From assembly GCF_013408175.1 (NCBI RefSeq), contig NZ_JACBYW010000001.1, positions 496,001-560,000 on the forward strand: a DNA stretch of 64,000 nucleotides, in the 5' to 3' direction. Both the position numbers and the translations under genes were made by a program. This document shows, piece by piece, positions 1 through 7,971 of the stretch (the first letter of the stretch is position 1; the number at the start of each line of letters is the position of its first letter). The notes under the pieces were generated by a model. It did no database searches, was not told the origin of the DNA, and worked only from the letters and a program-made list of their open reading frames with translations. Source of the DNA: Actinopolyspora biskrensis (lineage in GTDB: Bacteria > Actinomycetota > Actinomycetes > Mycobacteriales > Pseudonocardiaceae).

Positions 1-1
1 C

Positions 2-823
2 ATCGTCGAAAGTCGTCTACGCAACCTCGACCACGGTGACCGCGACAGCCTCGGGCTGTTCCAGCAACGTCCCAGCCAGGGCTGGGGAACCCGCGAACAG
101 ATCCTCAACCCCGTCTACGCCACCAACACCTTCCTCGACCACCTGGTCGCCCTCGACGGGTGGTATTCGATGCCGCCGGGACGAGCCCAACAGGCGGTGC
201 AGCGCAGTGCCTATCCCGATCGCTACGCCCCGCAGGAGCCCGCGGCCAGCGCGTTGACGCACGAGTTCTGGCGCGGGCCCAACAATCCACCACCGGAGTC
301 CGGGTCGAACACGGATGGCCCGACGCAGCAGGCCGCGCTGGGCTGCTCCGATCAGGGTGGCTCCACTACGCCACTGGATCCGCAGAAGATTCCGGACGAT
401 TTCGAGCTGCCGGCCGATCCGCGCCGTCGCGCGGCCGTGAAATACGCGCTGAGCAAACTCGGCGCGCCGTACGTGTGGGGCGCGAAAGGACCGGATGCGT
501 TCGACTGCTCCGGGCTCACCCAGGCCGCCTGGGCACATGCCGGTGTGGCTGTCTCGGCCGGAACCACCAACCAGCTCCACGACGGACGCGTGGTGGGCTC
601 CGTCGCCCAATTGGCTCCCGGAGATTTGGTGTTCATCCCCGGCTCGCTCGGTTCGCCGAGCAACCCCCGACACGTGGGGATCTACGCCGGGCACGGGCTC
701 ATCGTCAACGCCTATGACGCGGACACCGGGGTGGTCCTCGAGAAGCTGTCCGCGTGGCGCGGCGAGATCGTCGCCATCCGCCGTGTCGCCGAACCGACTG
801 CGCAGCAAGGGAACCGGACATGA
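2..823 (+). CDS. NlpC/P60 cell-wall peptidase, conjugation-associated (5' end missing)
   Basis: The frame is open from base 2, so the gene enters from the left edge. The first visible segment (SLGLFQQRPSQGWGT, then LNPVYATNTFLDHL) resembles the soluble lytic-transglycosylase-like part of actinobacterial transfer proteins. A linker rich in Pro, Asn and Gly follows. The C-terminal ~130 residues are an NlpC/P60 domain with the catalytic Cys in DCSGL, the His in RHVGIY and an Asn in HGLIVNAYD. Family knowledge: such two-domain hydrolases open peptidoglycan for a conjugative channel. The stop overlaps the next start (ATGA), which implies translational coupling with the coupling protein. No secretion signal can be judged because the N-terminus is outside the window. 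Confidence 0.85.
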   Translation: MVESRLRNLDHGDRDSLGLFQQRPSQGWGTREQILNPVYATNTFLDHLVALDGWYSMPPGRAQQAVQRSAYPDRYAPQEPAASALTHEFWRGPNNPPPESGSNTDGPTQQAALGCSDQGGSTTPLDPQKIPDDFELPADPRRRAAVKYALSKLGAPYVWGAKGPDAFDCSGLTQAAWAHAGVAVSAGTTNQLHDGRVVGSVAQLAPGDLVFIPGSLGSPSNPRHVGIYAGHGLIVNAYDADTGVVLEKLSAWRGEIVAIRRVAEPTAQQGNRT

Positions 824-2706
824 GCACACATCGTCGTCCGTCACCGGCAGCCGATCGCGACCTGATGCTGCTGGGCCTGCTCGTTTCCGGACTCGGCCTG
901 CTGCTGGCGCTGGCCGCCGGACTCATGACCGGTGCCGCTGTGGCCACCGCGCTGGCCGAAGGCCCTTGGAGCATGCCCGGCTTCGACGCCTGGCTTGACG
1001 GAGTGCTCGGCGTGTTCGCCCACCCGACAGATCCGGCTGCCGGACTCGGAACCCCGTGGGAGATGGCCCTGGACGGGCGGGCCGGGCTGTACTGGATTGT
1101 CACCGTGACGATATTGGCTACGGGGACAGTCGTGGTGACAACGGGGATTGTGCTGATCTGGCACCGATTCGGTCCCTCCGCACCGGGGCATGCTTCCCGG
1201 GAGGACATCCGCCGCGAGCTCTCGCCGGAAGCCGCCCGCCGCACCGCCCGCTGGACCCGCCCAGGGCTGAGTTCACGCGAGCGGCGTCGCGCCCCGCTGG
1301 AGGAGTTGGCCGTCCCGCTGCACCGCGGGCCGAACCGCCAGCGCCTGTATGTTCCGCTGGAGAACCCGACCGGCGCGTTCGCTCCTACTCAGTCGGGCAA
1401 ATCACGCACGGACCTGGTGCACAAAGCCCTGGCCGCCCCGGGCGCGCTGTTGTGCTCGACGACCAAACCGGACCTGGTGGAATTCGCCGCCCTGGCCCGC
1501 ACCCGCCGCGAGCAGGCCGGCCCGGTGCTGGTGTTCGACACCACCGGCGAGGTGTCCTGGCCAGCCCGAGTGCGATATTCTCCGATCCCCGGCTGCACCG
1601 AGTTCACCGTCGCCCGCCGACGAGCCGAAACCCTCGTCGACGCCGCCGCGGTCGGTTTGGAGAGCGTCGGCGGCAACGACAAGATCTTCCGCGAACGCGC
1701 CAAAACCGTCGTGCAGAGCTATCTGATCGCCGCCGCCCACGACGACCGCGGCGTGGGGGACCTGGTTACCTGGGCCATCACCAAACCGCCCGACCAGGAG
1801 CCGGTCGAGCTGTTGCGCCACTCCGGCTTTCCTGAGCTGGCCGACAACCTACGAGCCGAGATCGGCATGGTCGCCGAAACGTCGGATGCGGTGTGGTTGA
1901 GCGTACGCCGCGTCATCGAACCCTGGCTGGACCCACAGCTGCGCCAACTGTGCAGTCCCGAACCGGGTCAGGAGTTCGACGCCGGCAGCTTCATCGACAA
2001 CCACGGCTCCCTGTTCCTGATCGCCGGCGAACACCAGGCCGCCCAGGTCCGCCCGATCCTGACCGCCCTGGTCGAGGACATCCTGACCACCGAACAGGAA
2101 AGGGCACTGACCTGCCCCTCCCGACGGCTGGACCCACCGGCCACCAACGTGCTCGACGAACTCTTCGACGCCACCCCGATCCCGCGGCTTCCCGAGATCC
2201 TGGCCGACTCGGCCGGACGCGGGGTCCGCATCGACTGGGCCGCCCAGTCGCTGGCGCACCTGGACATCCTCTACGAGGAAGCCGGGCGGCGCCAACTGCT
2301 GGACAACACCACCACGCTCACCCTCTGGGGTGGGGTCAAAGATCCGACCACCCTCGAATGGATCTCCACCATCGCCGATCACCACGAACGGCTGCGCTAC
2401 CAACAGCAGTCCGACGGGTTGCTGGGCACCGGCCGCACCTCCATCGGCACCGAGACCGTGCCCACCTACCGTCCCGGCGCCGTGCGCACCATCGACCGTG
2501 GCTGCGTGCTCATCTTCCACCGCCACCTCAAGCCCGTTCTCGCCCGCACCGTCGATGTCACCCGCCGCCACGACTGGAAACAACTCTCCGCCGACGTGAA
2601 CACCGTGCGCAACGGTGAGGCTGCCGTCTCCCCGGAGGGCTACGCGCTGAACACCCCGACACAGCCGAGCACCACACCCGTTTGCCAGGAGGGAAGAGCG
2701 CCATGA
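820..2706 (+). CDS. VirD4/TraG-like type IV coupling protein
   Basis: Protein of 628 aa. Two membrane segments lie near residues 17-45 and 91-114, then a cytosolic ATPase with Walker A GAFAPTQSGKS (about 185-195) and a Walker B region ending LDE in TNVLDELFD. This is the layout of actinobacterial VirD4-like coupling proteins, which bring the relaxase-DNA complex to the mating channel. The ATG at 820 overlaps the preceding stop and is chosen over an upstream in-frame codon for that reason. The stop overlaps the start of the DUF4913 gene. A MobF relaxase encoded about 11 kb away is the likely client. Confidence 0.88.
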   Translation: MSTHRRPSPAADRDLMLLGLLVSGLGLLLALAAGLMTGAAVATALAEGPWSMPGFDAWLDGVLGVFAHPTDPAAGLGTPWEMALDGRAGLYWIVTVTILATGTVVVTTGIVLIWHRFGPSAPGHASREDIRRELSPEAARRTARWTRPGLSSRERRRAPLEELAVPLHRGPNRQRLYVPLENPTGAFAPTQSGKSRTDLVHKALAAPGALLCSTTKPDLVEFAALARTRREQAGPVLVFDTTGEVSWPARVRYSPIPGCTEFTVARRRAETLVDAAAVGLESVGGNDKIFRERAKTVVQSYLIAAAHDDRGVGDLVTWAITKPPDQEPVELLRHSGFPELADNLRAEIGMVAETSDAVWLSVRRVIEPWLDPQLRQLCSPEPGQEFDAGSFIDNHGSLFLIAGEHQAAQVRPILTALVEDILTTEQERALTCPSRRLDPPATNVLDELFDATPIPRLPEILADSAGRGVRIDWAAQSLAHLDILYEEAGRRQLLDNTTTLTLWGGVKDPTTLEWISTIADHHERLRYQQQSDGLLGTGRTSIGTETVPTYRPGAVRTIDRGCVLIFHRHLKPVLARTVDVTRRHDWKQLSADVNTVRNGEAAVSPEGYALNTPTQPSTTPVCQEGRAP

Positions 2707-3335
2707 GCGACGACGAGGAGGACATCACTGTCGGCCGTTCCCGGGAGTCCGAGCCCGCGCGCACACTGCGGGAATTGCAAGCCCAGGTCAACACCCTCAC
2801 CGATGTGGCCAGCGGGCTGTCCACCCGAGTCAGGGCTCTCGACGACAGAATCGAGGCTCTCGAAGATACCGAGGACAACGACCCCGTCGAAGATCAGCCC
2901 GCCCCCTGGGTGGTGTTCACCCCGCCCGCAGCGGCCGAGGACCGTCGGCACCGCGACGACGAACACAGCCCACTGTGGACTGTTGAGAACTTCGTGGCCT
3001 GGTTCAACATCACCTACGTCGGTCTGTCCGGAGGGCCGGCCAGACCGATTCCGGACTGCTGGCGCGCCCACCCGCCACTGGCTATGGAAGTGGCCACGCT
3101 TGCCTACTCCTGGCGCCGGGCCAACATCGGCGCCACCGCCAACGTCCGCGACGCCCAGTACTGGCACCACCAATGGCGGCCCGGCTTCGCCGCGCGGCTG
3201 ACCGACTGGGTTCATTCCCACTGTCTCGACGGCCGCCACCGCGACAGCGGAACGCCAGCCCGCACCGACCGGTTCTCGACGGACGCGGACACGATCCCGA
3301 CCGGAGACAACGAGGTCCAGCAGCACAACGTCTAA
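2703..3335 (+). CDS. DUF4913 family protein
   Basis: Protein of 210 aa with an acidic N-terminus and a short coiled-coil stretch (about 20-60), then a domain with NFVAWFNITYVGL, IPDCWRAHPPL and WHHQWRPGFAARLTDWV. This Trp-rich pattern is typical of DUF4913, found beside transfer genes on actinobacterial plasmids and integrative elements. No catalytic motif is visible. It starts inside the preceding stop (ATGA) and so is coupled to the VirD4-like gene. A role as an accessory DNA-transfer protein is inferred from position only. Confidence 0.75.
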   Translation: MSDDEEDITVGRSRESEPARTLRELQAQVNTLTDVASGLSTRVRALDDRIEALEDTEDNDPVEDQPAPWVVFTPPAAAEDRRHRDDEHSPLWTVENFVAWFNITYVGLSGGPARPIPDCWRAHPPLAMEVATLAYSWRRANIGATANVRDAQYWHHQWRPGFAARLTDWVHSHCLDGRHRDSGTPARTDRFSTDADTIPTGDNEVQQHNV

Positions 3336-3355
3336 CTCGTCGAAAGGCAGCCGTC

Positions 3356-4060
3356 ATGCACCTCTGCGAATGGATGTCGACCCCCTTGACCAGCCGGTCG
3401 TCACGCTCGGCGGCCACCTTGGGCACGGCGACCGTGGCCGCGGCCGCCGGATGGGCCGTCACAGCCTGCCGACTTCGCAGCCGCACCCGCCAGCTCGCAC
3501 GTGCCCACCGCGACCCGGTCACCGGTCTGCTGACCCGGACAGGATTCGAAGCAGCCGCCGCCAGAACACTGACCAAGGCCAATGCTGTCGGCCTGCTCGA
3601 TCTCGACGGGTTCAAACCGATCAACGACACCCATGGCCACCACACCGGCGACCGTGTGCTGCGCACCGTCGCCAGGCGCTTGGAGGCCGAACTCGGCACC
3701 GCGGCGGTTACCGGACGGCTCGGTGGGGACGAGCTGGCCTTCGTCACCCGGCTGTCCGACCTCGATCAGCTGGATCGACTGCTGAGCGCGCTGACCGCGC
3801 CGATCACGGTGCCCGACCTCGGCAGGCCGCTGCGCGTCGGTGTCTCACTGGGCATTACCACAGTGACTATTCCGGCCCCGACCTTGAACGAGGCTCTGGC
3901 CGGCGCCGACCTCGCCATGTACGAGGCGAAAACCCACCGCAGTGGGTGGCGCGTGCATTCTCCACAGAGGACGCCCGAGTTCCATAAGGTTCTTCTGCGC
4001 CCACCGCCGCGCGAGGGTGAGCCCGTCGGTGCCACCTCCACCGACACGGCACGGCGATGA
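3356..4060 (+). CDS. GGDEF-domain protein (putative diguanylate cyclase)
   Basis: Protein of 234 aa. A hydrophobic stretch near residues 20-40 is probably a membrane anchor. A single GGDEF domain follows: DPVTGLLTRTGF at its start, DLDGFKPINDTHGHHTGD for metal and nucleotide binding, and GRLGGDELAF as the signature loop (GGDEL, a common active variant). The domain would make cyclic di-GMP from two GTP. ATG at 3356 follows a GAAAGG ribosome-binding site. The stop overlaps the whiB-like start. A paralogue with the same architecture is encoded at 26921-27529. Activity is inferred. Confidence 0.85.
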   Translation: MHLCEWMSTPLTSRSSRSAATLGTATVAAAAGWAVTACRLRSRTRQLARAHRDPVTGLLTRTGFEAAAARTLTKANAVGLLDLDGFKPINDTHGHHTGDRVLRTVARRLEAELGTAAVTGRLGGDELAFVTRLSDLDQLDRLLSALTAPITVPDLGRPLRVGVSLGITTVTIPAPTLNEALAGADLAMYEAKTHRSGWRVHSPQRTPEFHKVLLRPPPREGEPVGATSTDTARR

Positions 4061-4428
4061 CCAACATGACCAGTTCTGCCTCCTCGACACCGGGATGGGA
4101 ACAGCATGCCGCGTGCGCGGGAACTCCGATCGAACTGTGGTACGGCCCCGACGATCGCCCCGAATCCGGCCACGAGGCCTACTGGCGGCGTCGGCACGCG
4201 AAAACCATCTGCGCCCGATGCCCGGTGCGCACTGAATGCCTGGCCGACGAACTCACCCAACCCCGTGCCGACCAGCACGGTATCCGCGGCGGTACAACAC
4301 CCCGGGAACGCGAACAACTACTCGTCGCGTGGCGACGCAATGGACTCGTACCCGCCGACAAACCTGCCAGCTCCGAGACCGTGCGAAGATTGCTCACCCG
4401 GGAAGTAATCAACACTTCGGTCTCGTAG
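4057..4428 (+). CDS. WhiB-family iron-sulfur regulator
   Basis: Protein of 123 aa. Four cysteines are placed as in WhiB proteins: C20, then C52-x2-C55-x5-C61, expected to hold a 4Fe-4S cluster. The turn motif GIRGG and basic TPRERE follow. WhiB-like proteins bind sigma factors or promoters and respond to redox or nitric oxide. Its start overlaps the GGDEF stop, so it is the last gene of the transfer operon. Plasmid- and phage-borne WhiB-like proteins are common in actinobacteria. The target genes are unknown. Confidence 0.9.
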   Translation: MTNMTSSASSTPGWEQHAACAGTPIELWYGPDDRPESGHEAYWRRRHAKTICARCPVRTECLADELTQPRADQHGIRGGTTPREREQLLVAWRRNGLVPADKPASSETVRRLLTREVINTSVS

Positions 4429-4797
4429 TCAATAAGATTGGCAATCCGTTGAATATATCCGATATGTTCTGCGTCAAGTTTAGTCGGAAAATGTTCACCT
4501 GTGTGGGGAATTTATCTTGTCTTGCTGGAGTTTAAGAAGAGGGGTTGTTTGTGGAGCGGTGTGGCGATGAGTGTGATCGTATTTAATGAGTTGGAACTAT
4601 CGCAATCGATTGCTCGGCGGCGTTGTTGATCTGTATTTGATATGGTATAGCGCTGTTTTCTGTTGGTAGAGAAGGTGACGTGACTGTCTTCGGGCGGACT
4701 GGGACGTTGAGTTGATGTCAGGAGTATTTGTTTGATTTTGTCAATTAGTTAAGTGGCTATAATAACCCTTTTTGTGACCGCGGTTTATTTCTGAAAC
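4429..4797. other. AT-rich intergenic region, no gene seen
   Basis: About 370 bases with clearly lower GC than the surroundings, between the end of the plus-strand transfer operon and the end of the minus-strand cas operon. The genes converge on it, so promoters for them are not expected here. No reading frame with a ribosome-binding site was found. The composition shift fits a junction between modules of different origin. Confidence 0.5.
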
Positions 4798-4799
4798 GT

Positions 4800-4829
4800 G
4801 GTTCCCCGTGCTTTGTCGCGCGGGGAACC
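4800..4829 (-). terminator. Probable terminator of the cas operon
   Basis: A perfect 9-bp stem GGTTCCCCG / CGGGGAACC with a 12-base loop lies just beyond the cas6e stop codon. It is placed to end the cas transcript. The stem sequence loosely recalls the CRISPR repeat stem, but loop and flanks do not match. Confidence 0.5.
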
Positions 4830-4837
4830 GTTCTCGT

Positions 4838-5560
4838 TCAGTCGTTCCCTGCGCCGTTGCTCACCGGGGCGAGGCTCATGAGACCGCACCCGTAGGCTTT
4901 GGCAGGGCCGATGCCGTCGCTGATCGCTTGTACTAGCTGGTTTGGGTCGGTCACGACGAGGCGCCCGTCGAATCGGACCGGCGCGATCGTGATCTTGTTA
5001 TGACGTGGGGATTGCGTACCTTCGGCCGTGTCCTTTTGACGTCCGCTGAGATCCGGTAGCGGCGTGACGGTGACATCCGGCTCGCCCGTGGACGCAGCTG
5101 GCAGCACGAATCCGCGTTGTTCTGCTTGCTGTACGAGCCACGAAGTCTGCTCGTCCGGCCGGTGCAACGGCACACGACGATTGTGTTTGCGGTTCCCGTC
5201 GTTGCGGTAGTCGTTTTGCGGTTTCAGCCGTCGCGTCGGATTTGCCACGATCCGGAATCGGAACGCTGTCCCGGCGCGAATGGCTTGCAACACGGGCTGC
5301 AGACACCGCACCTTCCCACGTTCGGAGAGGTAGTTCTCGGGTAGTCTGTCCCAATTCGGCTGGATTCGGCTCTGCACGTACAGCACGTACCCCTGGGTCG
5401 TGCGGTCCAAGCGCCACAGCACGCCGTGTTCGCTACGGGCCGCGGACTGGTCGGTGCTCGGGAAAGCATCCATCACGGTCCGGTGCATGTCGTGCACGTT
5501 CGCTATGTCGCGGCGAAACTTCCTGGAAACGACATTGACGGGAAGCTTACTCAGAAACAT
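4838..5560 (-). CDS. cas6e: CRISPR type I-E pre-crRNA endonuclease Cas6e
   Basis: Protein of 240 aa, last gene of the cas operon. The N-terminus MFLSKLPVN opens a RAMP fold. The C-terminus has the glycine-rich loop GIGPAKAYGCGLMSLAPV that marks Cas6e/CasE. It cuts the repeat hairpin of the array transcript and stays bound to the 3' handle of the crRNA within Cascade. The ATG at 5560 overlaps the cas5e end by about 14 bases and gives a family-typical length; the longer upstream frame lies inside cas5e. Substrates here are the three arrays at 32.6, 51.0 and 57.4 kb. Confidence 0.9.
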   Translation of the reverse strand: MFLSKLPVNVVSRKFRRDIANVHDMHRTVMDAFPSTDQSAARSEHGVLWRLDRTTQGYVLYVQSRIQPNWDRLPENYLSERGKVRCLQPVLQAIRAGTAFRFRIVANPTRRLKPQNDYRNDGNRKHNRRVPLHRPDEQTSWLVQQAEQRGFVLPAASTGEPDVTVTPLPDLSGRQKDTAEGTQSPRHNKITIAPVRFDGRLVVTDPNQLVQAISDGIGPAKAYGCGLMSLAPVSNGAGND

Positions 5561-6293
5561 GGGAAGCTCCATCGGCTGATTCCGGAGGCACGGGAACCTC
5601 ACCGGTGCGGACGGCACGCGTGGCGTACCGCCGATCATCTCTGTCGAACGAGAGGGGGTGATCGTGACGTGGTTCCGCCGCCGGATCGGTGACCTCTGTG
5701 TCGACCACAGTTCGCAGGTGTTCGTCGGAACCGGCTGCTTCCTGCCGCGCCCCACGGCGCGTTTCCAGCCACGGATGGCTGCGCAGCACGTCCGGCAGTG
5801 AGTGGCTGAAGAGCCCCGTCCCCCGGTTGGCTTGCTCCTCGGGAGCGGCCACGAGCGGGCTGGCCGGTACGAATGCCTTGCGGCCGAAGAACAGCGGCCA
5901 GTGCGGTCTACGAACAGCCTGCTCGAGTTCCGTGAGCAGCGCCGGATCTCCCTCCAGCACGACGAGGAACAACGCGTCGGCGAGATAGTACCGGTTGCTG
6001 ATCACCGTGCGGTGCCCCTTGCCCTCGGTGTTGGGCACGTTCTGCGCGGTGTGGAAGTCGCGCTCCACCAGTCCTTCCCGGTCCGCGCGCACCCCCATGC
6101 GCAGGCCTGCGAGTTCAGCGATGGCGGTTTCTTCGTGACGCGCGTTCCCCCGCGCGGCAGCCAGGAGGCCGACGATGCCCGATTTGGTGGGTTCTCGTTC
6201 GGTGTCGCGGATGATGAATTCGGACCGGATCCCCCAGGACTGCATGGGGGCGTCGATCCGCAGTGCGAGCGTCCTTGTCGTCATAACCGTCAT
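5547..6293 (-). CDS. cas5e: CRISPR type I-E Cascade subunit Cas5e
   Basis: Protein of 248 aa. The N-terminal motif LRIDAPMQSWG and the segment TKSGIVGLLAAARG are characteristic of Cas5e/CasD. It caps the 5' handle of the crRNA in Cascade. The start overlaps the cas7e stop (ATGA); a second Met three codons on is an alternative. It lies between cas7e and cas6e in the standard I-E order. Confidence 0.9.
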   Translation of the reverse strand: MTVMTTRTLALRIDAPMQSWGIRSEFIIRDTEREPTKSGIVGLLAAARGNARHEETAIAELAGLRMGVRADREGLVERDFHTAQNVPNTEGKGHRTVISNRYYLADALFLVVLEGDPALLTELEQAVRRPHWPLFFGRKAFVPASPLVAAPEEQANRGTGLFSHSLPDVLRSHPWLETRRGARQEAAGSDEHLRTVVDTEVTDPAAEPRHDHPLSFDRDDRRYATRAVRTGEVPVPPESADGASHVSE

Positions 6294-7411
6294 GTCGTCG
6301 CTGCGGTGAGGGTCCGCTCGGCGAGTTCCTCCACGGAGGCGGCCTGATCAGCGGGGTCCAGGGTCGGCAGTTCGCAGGAGAGCGCGGAGCCGGTGACGCT
6401 GCGGATCTCCTCGTCCCCGTAGAAGCGGCGCAGTGTGGCGAAGTGCTCGAGCATCGCCTTGGTCGAGTCTGCCATCAGCTCGGTGCCTTGAACGGGCTTG
6501 AGGAACGCGTTGGCGAGGTTCCAACTCCCGTGGTCGCGCACCACGGTCAGCAGGGTTTCCGGCATGGTGTGCGCGGCCATCGAGTTCTGCTTACCGCTGG
6601 GGCGGGCGGCGATGAACGAGTGGAGCCAGGCGCGCGCTGCTCGCGCGGTGAGTTCGGTGTCGCCGCCGAGGTTCTTCGTGAGCTGTTCGGTGTCGAGGTT
6701 GGCGTAGCGGTAGTAGCAGGCGGCGTTGAAGTCGACCGTGCCGATCATGTCCGCCCCGGCCTCGTCATCGGACTTGAGGTCGTCGACAGCGGTGTAGAAG
6801 TCGAACTCGGTGGCCACGGCGTGCGTGGAGATCGCGTGTGCGACCTGGCTGGCCGCGTCGACGTTGAAGTCCTTGTTGTCGGCGACCATCCGTCCGAACA
6901 GCGCGACGTCGGCGACCCGTTCGGCGTTGAGGATGCGCCGGCCTTCCGCGAGGTCGCCCTGCGTCGGTTTTACCTTGTCGGTTTTGCCTGAATCCGTCCT
7001 GCCTGCGGCGGCCTTGGACAAGGTGTCCCAGTTGCGCAGGCAGTAATCAGCCAGCTCTTGCCGAGCACCTTGACCGACGAACAGCAGGTACTCGGTCAGG
7101 TCGTACTGATCGACCTCGAAGCCGAGCTTGCGGATGCCCTCGCGGACGATCGCCTGGGTTTCTGCGCTGGGTTCTTCGGCATTGTCGATGATCTTCCCGG
7201 CGCCCTCGACGAGCCGTTTGGTGCGCAGTCCGGTTTCCTGCTTGTCCAGGCCGTAGCGCTGGAACAAACCTCGTGCGGAGCGCTTCATCGACTGGCTGGA
7301 GACACGTCCGCGGACCGCGCCACCGAACGTCACGGATTTGGGTTGTCCGATGTCGTCCCGGTTGAGGTTGCTCGTCGGGAACGACTGCAACAGGTGCAGT
7401 TCAAGAATCAC
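6290..7411 (-). CDS. cas7e: CRISPR type I-E Cascade backbone Cas7e
   Basis: Protein of 373 aa. It opens with HLLQSFPTSNLNRDD, and VRGRVSSQSMKRSAR follows; both are near-invariant in Cas7e/CasC (Cse4). Multiple copies form the helical backbone along the crRNA spacer. The ATG at 7411 overlaps the cse2 stop region, and the gene ends in an ATGA overlap with cas5e. The length is typical. Confidence 0.93.
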   Translation of the reverse strand: MILELHLLQSFPTSNLNRDDIGQPKSVTFGGAVRGRVSSQSMKRSARGLFQRYGLDKQETGLRTKRLVEGAGKIIDNAEEPSAETQAIVREGIRKLGFEVDQYDLTEYLLFVGQGARQELADYCLRNWDTLSKAAAGRTDSGKTDKVKPTQGDLAEGRRILNAERVADVALFGRMVADNKDFNVDAASQVAHAISTHAVATEFDFYTAVDDLKSDDEAGADMIGTVDFNAACYYRYANLDTEQLTKNLGGDTELTARAARAWLHSFIAARPSGKQNSMAAHTMPETLLTVVRDHGSWNLANAFLKPVQGTELMADSTKAMLEHFATLRRFYGDEEIRSVTGSALSCELPTLDPADQAASVEELAERTLTAATT

Positions 7412-7971
7412 GCTGCTTTTCCTTTCGTCGAGGAGTTACCGGTTCGGGCATGAACGGTGCGGTAGTAATCTCGTACCCAACGCAGCCGCAGTTTGTGCGT
7501 GTCCACTTTCGGATTGGTGAGCACGCAGAGATCGCGCAGCAGTCTCAGGTAGTCGATTCCTACATCGTGCGACCGCAGTAACTGCACGGCTTGTCGCAAG
7601 TAGTGTGGCAACCGAGCTTGGTCGACTGTGGCGAGTTGCCGCAACCGCGCCTCAGTGGCACCCACACCGTGCAGCTGCCCCAGGGAGCTGCCGAGCGAAC
7701 GGCTGCCGCTCGCTTCTTTCATCGGGTGGAGCGCGAAAAGGCCTGCGGTCAGCAGCCATGCTTGCTCCTGAGTCTCCGGCGGATCGTACTGCAGCACGAG
7801 GTCGTACGCGGCCGGCGCGGGGTAGGATCTGCCAACGCCTCGGCGCAGCTCCGCCAAGCGCTTTCTGGCCTGACGGACCAGGTGGTTCTCCGCAGCGGAC
7901 AGGTTCGCGGCTTCTCGTCGCAGCTCGGTGATGAACCGTTCTTGTCGATTCTGGAGTCCCTGATCAGTCAT
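7408..7971 (-). CDS. cse2: CRISPR type I-E Cascade small subunit Cse2
   Basis: Protein of 187 aa, mostly helical and basic, with segments LRRGVGRSYPAPAAYDLV and LPHYLRQAVQLLRSHDVGIDYLRLL typical of Cse2/CasB. Two copies bind the non-target strand in the belly of Cascade. It starts just inside the end of cse1 and overlaps cas7e, so the Cascade genes form one tightly coupled unit. Confidence 0.88.
   Translation of the reverse strand: MTDQGLQNRQERFITELRREAANLSAAENHLVRQARKRLAELRRGVGRSYPAPAAYDLVLQYDPPETQEQAWLLTAGLFALHPMKEASGSRSLGSSLGQLHGVGATEARLRQLATVDQARLPHYLRQAVQLLRSHDVGIDYLRLLRDLCVLTNPKVDTHKLRLRWVRDYYRTVHARTGNSSTKGKAA

Noticed and set aside
4764-4780. CCCTTTTTGTG, resembling the start of the CRISPR leaders
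   Set aside because: Only about 11 bases match, no repeat borders it and the rest of the leader is missing; likely chance in an AT-rich stretch.
4800-4829. Hairpin GGTTCCCCG / CGGGGAACC as a possible CRISPR repeat
   Set aside because: The loop and flanks do not match the repeats; its place after cas6e fits a terminator better.
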